From Aspidapion aeneum (Eukaryota; Arthropoda; Insecta; Coleoptera; Brentidae): a stretch of DNA of 64,000 nt. Location: contig OY755047.1 of NCBI GenBank assembly GCA_963576565.1, positions 33,819,851 to 33,883,850 on the forward strand, read 5' to 3'. Below, piece by piece: positions 43,654 to 53,297 of the stretch (the first letter of the stretch is position 1; each line of letters opens with the position of its first letter). A program made the position numbers and the translations under genes. The notes under the pieces are model-generated. The model was not told the origin of the DNA, made no database searches, and was given only the letters and a program-made list of their open reading frames with translations.

Positions 43654-43698
43654 GCATTTGGATATGGTTCTTTGAATTGCCCGTCTGGCAGATAATAT

Positions 43699-44560
43699 TC
43701 AAAATTGCTGTAAAAGCAGATTATGTAATGTTTTAAACCCAGGATGAAGGTATTGTCGATGAGTGGACTCAATAAGAAGAGTAGTTAAACGATGGTTACT
43801 CGAAAGTAAGACGGGGTGTTTTGCAGAATAAGACAAAAGGTCAGATTTTTGTAATCTGCCACCGACTCTAATGATATTATTTTCATCAAGAAAAGGTGAA
43901 AGTTTTCGAAAAGGTTTCGGTATTGGTTTAACCGAACGCGGAAAAAAGCTCAGAAAAACAAGAACCTTGAACGCGTTTGATAAGAAGGTATAACGCACTT
44001 TGCATCTCACCGGTGGTAGGAAAAACAATATTCTCAAAAATAACTTTTTGGTCCGGCGGCTTAGTGGGTTTTTGATAGGAATGGTTTTGAAAAAGGTTAA
44101 CTATTCGAAGGACATAACAAATGATACGTTGAATTTTTGATATAGATGAATATTTGATAAGAAGCTGATCTAAGAAGTTAACGTCAATTATCGCATTGCA
44201 ACAGACCTTTGGCTTTTCCTCCAGATTAATATCTCCGAAATCAATCGGCATTTTTGATTTATGAAAATCGGACCATTCGTTTTCGGGAAACCACAAAAAC
44301 GACGGTGCGTTCCACCACATGTCATGTGAAATGAGCTGTGAGGGGGTGGCCCCTCGTGACGCAATATCGGCTGCATTTAAAGCAGAAGGAATGTAGCGCC
44401 ATGAGTTTGAGGGAATGATTTCTTGGATTCTACTGACTCGACTTCCTACAAAGGTTTGCCAGCGATTAGGAGGGGATGAAAGCCAGTGCAATACGACTTG
44501 CGAATCGCAGAAAGTAACGATATTTGTAAAAGTTATTTTTCCTTCATAAAACGAAGTCAA
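43699..44560 (-). pseudogene. BEL-2 RNase H-like region and integrase N-terminus
   Basis: 43928-44560 reads ITFTNIVTFCDSQVVLHWL, then WRYIPSALNAADIASRGATP, the RNase H region characteristic of Pao elements. 43699-44037 continues into the pre-integrase block (SPFLDENNIIRVGGRLQKSD; STHRQYLHPGFKTLHNLL), where the zinc-finger His residues lie. A frameshift joins them. Confidence 0.88.
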
Positions 44561-44771
44561 TTAATTCGCTTAAAAGGAATGCGCCTAGGAGTTCTAGCCT
44601 AGCCAAAGTTTGTGACTTTATAGGCGCGACCCTAGATTTTGCAGATATGAGAGAAACAGATATATTGTTTTCCTCTTCTACACACAAATATACGACGCCT
44701 GCGTAACCTCGAATTGAAGCATCACAGAAGCCGATGATTTGACCAGTATTGGTTTTAGACAGTCTGATTTG

Positions 44772-45932
44772 TCAGGGTAATTGAAAATTGGAAAGAAGCG
44801 GGAATTCAGAACGAAGTTTGTTCCAAGAGTCGATGATAGAAGGATCTGGTTCTTCGTTCCAGCCTATTTTCGATATCCACAACCGTTGCAAAATAAATTT
44901 TGCTTGTAGCAACAAGGGACAAAGAAAACCTAAGGGATCGAAGATTGTTCCTATGATAGATAAAATAGAACGTTTAGTTGGGGGTTTTTCCTTCATTCGG
45001 CATTGATAAGAAAAAATGTCGTTTTTTGGATGCCATTGAAGTCCTAAAACTTTGATAAAGTGTGGTTCCTCCTTGTCAAAAGAGAGAGGCAATTGACGAT
45101 CGGATTCTGGCAATGTTGCCAATAACTCAGGACAATTGCTTGCCCATTTTTTAAGTTCGAATCCTCCCGACTTTAACAAAATCATTGAGTTCCATCTGTA
45201 GGGAAATGGCTTTTTTTAGAACAGTACTAGCCATAGGAAAACGTTCCTTTTCTCTCTCTGCCAGCTCATTTAAGGTACGCATGGCTAGAAAAGGTGAGCA
45301 TGTCATGCCAAAAGTGACAGTAGAAAGTTCCCACACTGAAAGTGGGTCCTGTGGAGAAAACCTCCACCACAATATCCTTTGATAAGCACGGTGATAAGGA
45401 TTGATAAGGACTTGACGGAACATCTAATATCAGCAATGTAGGCAATAGGATTAGGACGAAACGTAAGGAGTAAAGAAGCAATATCTTTTTGAAGTTTTGG
45501 TCCAGATAACAACGTGTCATTAAGACTAATATTCTTTGGGGTGACTGCCGAACAATCCCAGACTACCCTTAATTTTGTACTTAAGCTTTCCGGCTTTAGT
45601 ACGCAATGATGTGCCCAAAAACATGATACGTCGACTTTTGGTTGACTAGATAAAACTAGACTCATATGATTAGAATCGATATAGTCTTGCATGAAACTTG
45701 AATAGGCAGTGTACAGATCAGGATTTTTGAGTAATCTATTTTCTAGGAGTAAAAATCTACGATAAGCTTGCGGATAAGTATTTCCTAGGTCAGGGTTTAT
45801 TTTATCTTGAAATGGAAGATCTACCATGAATCTACCGCACGGTTGCCGTACGACACTCGCAGTAAAAATTGATTCCGCTTGTTTTTCTTCCTTTGATAAG
45901 ATTTGTTTTTTAGGCAAAGTTCGATTTCCCAA
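44772..45932 (-). pseudogene. BEL-2 reverse transcriptase, active site deleted
   Basis: The frames are 45303-45932, 45151-45423 and 44772-45185. Readable order: DYIDSNHMSLVL, AHHCVLKPESLSTKLRVVWD, LNDTLLSGPKLQKDIASLL, YIADI, WELSTVTFGMTCSPFLAMR, STVLKKAISLQMELN, then KSGGFELKKWASNCPELL and LGLQWHPKNDIFSYQC. The stretch between VLKK and AISLQ, where Pao RTs carry the YVDD-type catalytic box, is missing, apparently by a deletion of some tens of bases. This RT could not work. Confidence 0.88.
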
Positions 45933-46912
45933 AACCTAGGGAGAATGACCTCTAAAGGAGGCGAATGACTCGTTAAAAAACAACTGGTTCGTTCCGTAAG
46001 ACTACCTACTTCGTCCACTTTTCCCATGACGACCCAGCTAAAGATGGTTTCAAGGGCGGAAGGTTGCCCTATTTGTCCAAGAACCCTGCCCTCCTTGAAT
46101 ATCTGTGCGAATAGCTCGCAACCAATAACTAGCTCCACAGGTCTAGATTTGAAATAAGATGGGTCGGCAAGTTTAAGGTTTTCCAAGTGTTTCCACTGAT
46201 TATCGTTCAAAGAGAATGTAAGCATATTGGAACATAGTTGTGGAACGACAATTGCTTCGAAATTAAGTAAAGGAGTGACCTGTCCTTGTGGCTTAATGTG
46301 ACATTGAACGAGCCCTTTGGAAGTAAAAGAAGACATTTGATTTAATCCGAATATTTCAGTGGTGTAACTTCGCCTAGGAAGATTAAGACGCTGAATACAC
46401 TTTTCACTGATGAATCCTGTCTGTGATCCAGAATCAGGCAGTTTGACAGGTTGAAAATTTCCGCAACCGTCCATAACATCTATTATGGCGGTGCATAAAA
46501 GAAAGGTACCTGAAGGTCCTGAGGTATTTAATGACACATGAAGATTATTGACAGGTGGTGTGTGAATGACAGGACTAGTATCTTGGCTTCCAGACTCTTT
46601 ATTAGTTTCTAAGATATGAGTTAAAGTGTGGTGCCTTTTACTATTGCAAGTCCTGCATGAATATTTTGATTTGCACGTGTCTACCCCATGCGAGGGATGA
46701 AAACACGCTAGACATATTTTTTTCTGCTTGACGAAAGATAGGTGATCGATAGGCAAGAGGTCAAGAAATGTTTTACATTTCGAAAGCACGTGACCTTGAT
46801 TACACCGGAAACATTTTATTCCCGTACTTGAATTAGTTGAGGTGCCTGCCAGTCCTATAAAAGGCGAATTGGATGATTTATAGGTAGGCTTTTGCTCAAA
46901 CTGATTTGGCAT
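45821..46912 (-). pseudogene. BEL-2 gag C-terminus (zinc knuckles) and aspartic protease
   Basis: 363 codons open. Cysteine-rich knuckles CFRCNQGHVLSKC, CLACFHPSHGVDTC and CRTCNSKRHHTLTH lie in the first 110 residues. A retropepsin-like domain follows (AIIDVMDGCGNF, then LPDSGSQTGFISEKC with the DSG active site, then VVPQLCSNMLTFSLND). The C-terminal part (IFSWVVMGKVDEVG) precedes the RT. Separated from the upstream gag frame by about 270 disrupted bases. Confidence 0.88.
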
Positions 46913-47186
46913 AGAATTTGATTTTTGTAGGTAGGCTTTTGCCCAAACTAATTTTGCATAGAATTTGATTTTTGATAGGTAGGCACCTTTTTGGGTGCTG
47001 TTGATTGAGGAAGTGATTCCAAAACTTTACATCTTTTTTCTAGAAATTGAAAAAGTGACTGAAAAGTGGGAATTTCGGTATTAGTATTGGCGTGACAATA
47101 ATAAAGTCCCAACTGTCAACGTCAAAGCTAAGTGATTTTAAAATTTCCAGGGATTCTGAAAAGGTGTCAATTAAATTACGCAATTC

Positions 47187-47828
47187 TTAAGCTGACTCGT
47201 TTTTTAATGTATAGTTCATAATTGTGCTTAAAGCATCATTTTCGAGGTCTCGCTTGTTTTGATATCTATTGACTAATTTGTCGTAAGCAATTTTATAATT
47301 TTGATCAGATAAGCTAATCCCTGATATCAATTTTAAAGGCTCATCCTCGAGATATGAAAATAAATATTGAAGTTTTCGGACGTTACTTAGACTTTGATTT
47401 TGATCTATAATGTTATTAAAAAGATCGAAACAGCTTGGCCATAATTTTTTATCACCTCGAAATATGGGAATACCTAACTCTTTGAGTTTTGTAGTTTCGT
47501 TTTGTCGAACATATGATCCCGAAAAGGATGGGGCCTCAACCGGAAATATTTTAGAGTAAACCCCCTTACACGCATAAAAATATTTACGAGCTTCTGAAAG
47601 GATCGCATCCTGCGTTTTAAACTCCTCGTCGTCCGCGTCGTCTATCAACATAATGACGTCATTATGTGCCAGCATGCATTTATCGAAGGTTTCATCCAAA
47701 TCGGAATACCTCACTTGAAACTCATTTCTCGCTTTTGCGTCCGTTGCCGCGGTCTGTGAAAACACATAACACTCGGTGATCGCAGATAAAAAACCCTTGC
47801 GTTTTTGCACGGCTTTTTTGATAGACAT
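47187..47828 (-). pseudogene. BEL-2 gag N-terminal part (213 aa)
   Basis: Starts MSIKKAVQKRKGFLSAITEC. It has the Pao-type gag pattern with an acidic helical stretch and the capsid-like segment IPIFRGDKKLWPSCFDLFNN, NVRKLQYLFSYLEDEPLK, then YDKLVNRYQNKRDLENDALS. It stops early after NESA. Particle protein; defective because it lacks its C-terminal half. Confidence 0.85.
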
Positions 47829-47854
47829 GATCTTTACCTTTGAAATGATGAAAT

Positions 47855-48124
47855 TGTCGGTAAATATACAATTAACGCTAAATTAATGCTTCTGAAATAG
47901 AAAAATGACGAATTGTCGAAAATATGCACTAATTTATCGCAATTGATGAAAATTGTTTTAAATATCGAAATGATATGGAACACATCTAATCACAGAAATG
48001 TCGGTAAATATACAATTAACGCTAAATTAATGCTTCTGAAATAGAAAAATGACGAATTGTCGAAAATATGCACTAATTTATCGCAATTGATGAAATGATA
48101 TGGAACACATCTAATCATAGAAAT
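47855..48124 (-). repeat. Tandem duplication in the BEL-2 leader (144 bp x ~1.9)
   Basis: tgtcggtaaatatacaatta starts at 47855 and 47999 (period 144). Copy 2 lacks about 18 bp (aattgttttaaatatcga) near its end. It lies in the untranslated leader between LTR and gag. Confidence 0.9.
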
Positions 48125-48376
48125 CGTGATTGTTTGTTTTGATTGCTTCTCGATTTTTGTTTACTGAATGACCACGCGGTAGACCCTGCGTTACCATAGC
48201 AGCGGACCGAAAACAGGTGAACTGCCCCGACACCGAAGGTCGAACGAAAATCTCTCTCGGTTCAATACGATTGGCAAAACTCAAGGCCGTGTGATCGCCG
48301 TGTGTGAAAAATGGCCGACTTATTAATACCGTCGTATGGAGTAAAATTTAAATAATTCGGGTCGAAGGAACACTTA

Positions 48377-48848
48377 TGTTTGCCCGCAGGTAGAAAAACG
48401 ATAACTGCAGTGGACTGTATAAATTTTAATTAATGAAAGCGCGAACAAACATAAATATATTGATATGAAATCACGAAATAATTAAGGTCCATCGGTTAAT
48501 TGTTGGTACCACACAACGGAAATCAGAAACAAAGCACTCACCAGTTTGCAGCCAATTTCTCCACGTTCCAAGGGGCCTCTGTCTTGATCTAATGATGGCA
48601 CCACGTAGCTGAAGGGCTGAAGTTTCTAGTTCTATGCTTCAGTACACCAAAATCGAGCACTTTTAAGTGTAGAAATTTGAAATAATTGGAGAAAGAAATT
48701 AACACGTCACTTTCTCGAGGCGGTAGAAAAAAGGATCTCACTGATTCTTGGTGCGCATGTCCAATGCGCGAAAAATGTACTCTGACCGTCATCCAATTGT
48801 GTGGTTTTAAAATTTACAAACAACCGCGAAATTTAGCGGGAGCTAACA
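48377..48848 (-). repeat. BEL-2 5' LTR (472 bp)
   Basis: Same length as the 3' LTR with about 14 substitutions. The internal region beginning at 48376 (minus-strand taagtgttccttcgaccc) is where the primer site should be. I could not assign a tRNA with confidence. Confidence 0.95.
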
Positions 48849-49164
48849 CATATACCTAAATCTGATTTCTGAAGATAGTTATATAAAAAAATTTAATTGG
48901 CAGTAGCAAACTGCCAAGTGTTCATGCATGCAAGAAATTGTAAGAAATTCACTTTAACGTTTATAAAATTTGATAGTACTCGACTATACTTTAGTAAAAT
49001 TAATAGTTGCAGCTAGAGTATAAAAATTTGTTACATCGAAAATACACAAATGCCTGAGATTGCTTGCAAAACAGTAGCCAGAATACTTTTGCCATTCCCC
49101 CACAATAAACATCACTTAATTTTTGTGTAAAAAACTACACATTTAATCTGCAATTTGATAAGTT

Positions 49165-49341
49165 GTCGCCATCGTGGTGTAGTGGTAGCAATGTTTGTTT
49201 CCCACACCGGCGGTCCGGGTTCGATTCCTGGCTAGTACTTGGTTGTTTGTGTTTGTTTAAAAATGCTTTACCTTTGCTAAAACTTTGCGAAACTGGGCGA
49301 TTGAACCTGATTGGATGGAAAGTCCCAGTATAAAAAAAAAA
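49165..49341 (+). mobile_element. tRNA-derived SINE, complete, with target duplication
   Basis: 177 bp. The 5' tRNA-like head has an A-box TGGTGTAGTGG and a perfect B-box GGTTCGATTCC (49219-49229). A non-tRNA body follows, ending gaaagtcccagtat and an A10 tail. The 10-bp target duplication ttgataagtt is exact (49155-49164, 49342-49351). Transcribed by Pol III and moved by a LINE in trans. The perfect duplication suggests a recent copy. The head resembles a glycine tRNA, but the anticodon arm is degraded. The minus frame here is a by-product. Confidence 0.9.
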
Positions 49342-49351
49342 TTGATAAGTT

Positions 49352-50227
49352 TTAACCACTTCAACTAATGTTTACAAAAATAAAAGACATAACCTCTGCT
49401 AGTTTTAACAATTTGTCAATTTATGTGGTCCCCTGGGACCGAGTATGTTACAAAAAAGCTATAACTAACGCATGCGCAGTAACCAAAGTTTTGTCTACCC
49501 GAAAATGGAACAAACGTCACGTGTAAGAATGAATAAGAAATGAGAGTGATCATCACTTAATCTGAAACAGCCTGTACATGAAACGAAAACCGCTAGATAA
49601 AGTTTTCGCCTGGAATTGCAAGTGCCAATTTAGAGGTTAACTTTGAAGCCGAGTGCCCCAATTTGCACGTAGATCGGCTATAATTAGTTAGAGGAGTTAA
49701 AATCTGACCAACTTTCAAATTATTCTCAACTAAATACAAATCAAACTCGGTTGAAAATAAATGCTTATATACATATATTGTATACAGGAGCTTAAATAAA
49801 ATGTTTTTTTTTGAAATTACTATAATATGCGAGTATAATAGGTATAGATATATAAAATAGAAAAAGTACCTGACTGCCAAAGCAAATATTATTATTTAAA
49901 TCTGTATCAGGTATTCAAAACACCCTTACTTTTTGCCGAGGAGTTGGGAGTGAAAAGGTTAGTATTTAATAGTATATCAAGTTTTAGATCATTCAATAAA
50001 ACTACCTTTTACTAATAAATAAAACATCGTTCTAAAGAAAGTGTTCCACTAATAAAATATACTGAGCCTCAAAGAAGTGTTTCGTAAAAAATTAAAGAAT
50101 TTTTTTGTTGTTCTGATAGATTTTATTTTAATATTTTTGGACTTGCTTGTCTTACAGGTAATTAGGACAGTATTGCTACAATTTGTAAATTGTAACAGTT
50201 TTGATTTTATACTATAATAAAACAGGT
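49352..50227. other. AT-rich DNA, nothing recognised
   Basis: The minus frames at 49593-49880 and 50049-50252 have no domain. Confidence 0.5.
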
Positions 50228-50283
50228 TATACTTGAAAACGGTTAGATACAAACTAGCGGAAACGTCGTGTTTAAAATAAATA
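50228..50283. repeat. Left half of the palindrome-type unit at the LINE 3' flank
   Basis: tatacttgaaaacggttaga, actagcggaaacgtcgtgtt and taaaataaataaata match the arm of the 22.2-kb palindrome. The matching continuation (aagacaatgtaagtccgaaa) is on the other side of the LINE at 55441, so the LINE inserted into a copy of this unit. Confidence 0.75.
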
Positions 50284-50455
50284 AATAGTAAAATAGTAAA
50301 TAGTAAAAATTTATTGGTGTTTTACATATAACAATGTTTACACAAGTCAGTTTTTTTTTCTTTATCTCTCGAAATAGTAAGTAATAAAATAGTGGTAAAA
50401 TTTGTTTAAATTAAAATCCTAACAGTACACTTAACATTCAAATAACACTAAACAT

Positions 50456-53293
50456 TCAAGTTTCAAATTTATGATTTAAAAATTCTTCAAACGAGTAGAA
50501 GGCATTCTGGAGCATTATTTGTTTTACTTTGACTTTAAACGATTTTAGTTGTAAATTTCTTATTGTTTGAGGAAGCACATTCAGAAAACGGACACACCAG
50601 TACTTTGTTGAATTTTGGCATCTTTTTAATCTATTATAGATTGATCTTACATTATTTTTACCTCGCGTATTATAATTATGAGTATTGATGTGTGTTTCAT
50701 ATAAGTTCAAATTAGACTTCATATAGCAAAGGCAGTGAAAAATATAGAGTGAGGGAAACGTTAAATTTTTTTGATTTCTGAATGCATCTCTACAATCCTC
50801 TCTATACTTTAGACCACCCATCACCCTTACCGCCCTTCTCTGATCCCTGAACACCTCGGTAGCCCCAGCTGCATGACCCCAAACCATTAGAGCATATTCA
50901 ATTCTACTCTGGCACAGAGCAAAATAGGCTTGTCTAAGTACCCTTTCTGTGACACAATTAGCCAAGTTTCTCAAAACAAGCACATTAATATTTAGTTTTT
51001 TGCAAACAGATTGAATGTGGCTCCTCCACAGCAGCTTGCGGTCAAGAAGAACTCCTAAATATTTTACTGGTTCATTATCATCTTTTGGCATGTTTTTTAA
51101 TGAAAAAGTAACATTTTGTGTTTTTGTTGTATTTAACACCAAGCCGTTTGCCGCAAACCAATCTTCCGCCCTCTTCTGTGCGTCACACGACACCATCATG
51201 GCATTCTCTAGTGAATAATCCTTCACAGTAGTAACTACATCGTCAGCAAAAAGTGCTGCATGAATCAAGTCAAGGTTAACTGGTAGATCAGCAATGTATA
51301 TTAGGAAAAATAGTGGGCCCAATATGGATCCCTGAGGAACTCCAAAAGAGCTTGTACTTGCTTCTGCTGACGATTCTGACCCCATCTTCACTATTTGCAT
51401 ACCCCCATCTAAGTATGATTTTATAAGGGCTATACTATTTGAATCAAAGTTATATACTGCAAGTTTTTTTAGAAATATGTCATGTGGCACACAGTCGAAA
51501 GCCTTTGTAAGATCGCAGAAAGTTGAAGCAGCATATTTCCCCTCTTGGAAAGAGGCCATCAAAACCTCAACTAGATCTAGGATAGCCATGGTTGTGTTTT
51601 TGTTTTTCCTGAAGCCATACTGGTTTTTACCAAGGAGATCATTTGCTTCAACAAATTCTGTTATTTGAAGGGCTAAAACTTTCTCCAAAACCTTCGAAAG
51701 AACAGGCAATAAGGAAATGGGTCGATAGTTTGTTAGCTCATTTATGTCCCCTTTTTTAAACACAGGAATTACAACCGCTCGACGTAAGATGTTTGGAAAA
51801 ATGCTTTCTGTTATACATTGATTTACAAGATCAGTTAGTGGACAAACTATCACATCCTTAATTACTTTTAAAAGTTCTGTAGTAAACCCATAGATATCTT
51901 TTGATTTTTTATTTTTAAGTCCATTTCTAACATCTCTGATTTCTTGTTGTGTTACCGTTCTGAATTTAAACAAATTTTTTGGTATATTTTTTACTTTTAT
52001 TGCATACAAAATCGCGGTATTTTCATTGGGTTTATTGCTATTTGTAGTAATTTTAGCTGTGTTTATAAAATGATGGTTGTACTCATCAGGGGTTATATTT
52101 GATTTGCAATTTTCATTATTCTTCTGGCCTCTATACCGATTTACAATTTCCCACATAGTTTTTATGGGGTTATTTGAAGAATTTATGAGTTGATCATTTG
52201 CTTGTATTTTAGCTTTTTTTATTTTTTGCCGATATTTTTGCTTAAAAGTTTTGATTTTGTCTTGCAGATTGATGGATGGGTAAATTTTGTTGAAATCAAC
52301 AAGAAAATGAAGTACTCTGCGTAGATTTCTAAGTTCCTCATTAAACCAATTCACTGTGTGTTCATAACTTGTTTTATTTTGATATGTTTTTAATGGAAAT
52401 GCATTTTCATATGCCAATATTAATTTATCGAATAAACTTCTAAATTTTTTATCTGAGTCAAAATGTTTATTATTGATAAATTCAAAGTCGATTTGTTGAA
52501 CAGATTCAAAAAATAGGTTTTTACCCTTTTCTGTTATAGGTCTGCATATTTTTGATTTAGGTTTTTCAATACATTGCAGAGCATAAAAGATCTCCAAGTA
52601 CTGCCCTCTATGATCAGACATACACGTTTCTATTGTTTCAGTATTATATGTTTGTAATTCAAAATTCAAAAATATGTTATCTAGACACTTTAACTTCCTT
52701 GTATACTCAGTAAAATACTGTTTAAGACCAAAAGAACCCACTACATCGCATAGTTTAGAGACCCGTATATCGTCTGTACCAAAGTAGACATTGAAATCCC
52801 CACACATACATATTTTAGTTGTTGTACCAACTTTTTCTAAAACTTTTACTAAGACTTTTTCAATTTGAGTTATAAAAATATCAAAGTTTCCCTTGGGGGG
52901 CCTATATAGTGAAATAAAGCAAACTCGGTGAGTTTTTAGGTAGGTACCGCATATCTCAAAGTGTCTCTCAATATTATATTGCTCTATAAAGTCCAATACC
53001 CTATACTCAACCAAAGAATTTACAAATATAGCCGCACCACCGCTTTTATGTGTAGTCCTACAGGAACTAGCAACTACTTTGTAACCTTGTAAGTAGTAAA
53101 TTTTTATTTCTTCATCTTTCATCCTATGTTCTTGTAATGATATTGCATCCAATCTCCTATCTACCAAGAAGCACTCAAAATCATTGGTTTTACTAATTAT
53201 TGATTGTAAATTGACATGAAATATTTTTAATCCGATTTCCCCATTTTTCAATTTCTTTTCCTTAATTTTTGTTTGTCTCTTGCCTATCACCAC
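50456..53293 (-). CDS. CR1-like LINE ORF2: endonuclease and reverse transcriptase (945 aa)
   Basis: Nicks target DNA and reverse-transcribes the element at the nick. The N-terminal APE endonuclease shows IFHVNLQSIISK, SLQEHRM, CMCGDFNVYFG and MSDHRGQYLE (about residues 20-245). RT motifs are VVIPVFKKGDINELTNYRP, SKVLEKVL, GFRKNKNTTMAILDLVE, DLTKAFDCV, GVPQGSILGPLFFLIYIADL and the active site LFADDVV (about residue 690). The C-terminal domain includes YLGVLLDRKLLW and ends without RNase H. No internal stop. The indicated start is a GTG: the frame is open into the ORF1 end and has no nearby ATG, so initiation is probably by coupling to ORF1 termination. Confidence 0.93.
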   Translation of the reverse strand: MVIGKRQTKIKEKKLKNGEIGLKIFHVNLQSIISKTNDFECFLVDRRLDAISLQEHRMKDEEIKIYYLQGYKVVASSCRTTHKSGGAAIFVNSLVEYRVLDFIEQYNIERHFEICGTYLKTHRVCFISLYRPPKGNFDIFITQIEKVLVKVLEKVGTTTKICMCGDFNVYFGTDDIRVSKLCDVVGSFGLKQYFTEYTRKLKCLDNIFLNFELQTYNTETIETCMSDHRGQYLEIFYALQCIEKPKSKICRPITEKGKNLFFESVQQIDFEFINNKHFDSDKKFRSLFDKLILAYENAFPLKTYQNKTSYEHTVNWFNEELRNLRRVLHFLVDFNKIYPSINLQDKIKTFKQKYRQKIKKAKIQANDQLINSSNNPIKTMWEIVNRYRGQKNNENCKSNITPDEYNHHFINTAKITTNSNKPNENTAILYAIKVKNIPKNLFKFRTVTQQEIRDVRNGLKNKKSKDIYGFTTELLKVIKDVIVCPLTDLVNQCITESIFPNILRRAVVIPVFKKGDINELTNYRPISLLPVLSKVLEKVLALQITEFVEANDLLGKNQYGFRKNKNTTMAILDLVEVLMASFQEGKYAASTFCDLTKAFDCVPHDIFLKKLAVYNFDSNSIALIKSYLDGGMQIVKMGSESSAEASTSSFGVPQGSILGPLFFLIYIADLPVNLDLIHAALFADDVVTTVKDYSLENAMMVSCDAQKRAEDWFAANGLVLNTTKTQNVTFSLKNMPKDDNEPVKYLGVLLDRKLLWRSHIQSVCKKLNINVLVLRNLANCVTERVLRQAYFALCQSRIEYALMVWGHAAGATEVFRDQRRAVRVMGGLKYREDCRDAFRNQKNLTFPSLYIFHCLCYMKSNLNLYETHINTHNYNTRGKNNVRSIYNRLKRCQNSTKYWCVRFLNVLPQTIRNLQLKSFKVKVKQIMLQNAFYSFEEFLNHKFET

Positions 53294-53297
53294 ATCT

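Larger units (their letters stand above)
41983..48848 (-). mobile_element. BEL/Pao LTR retrotransposon, complete in outline but defective
   Basis: 6866 bp on the minus strand with two 472-bp LTRs and a 5-bp target duplication CATAT (41978-41982, 48849-48853). Internal genes run gag, protease, RT, RNase H, integrase, DUF5641-type tail, but are broken into at least nine frames. The two LTRs differ at about 14 positions by eye (about 3%). Related to but distinct from BEL-1 at the left edge. Confidence 0.95.
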
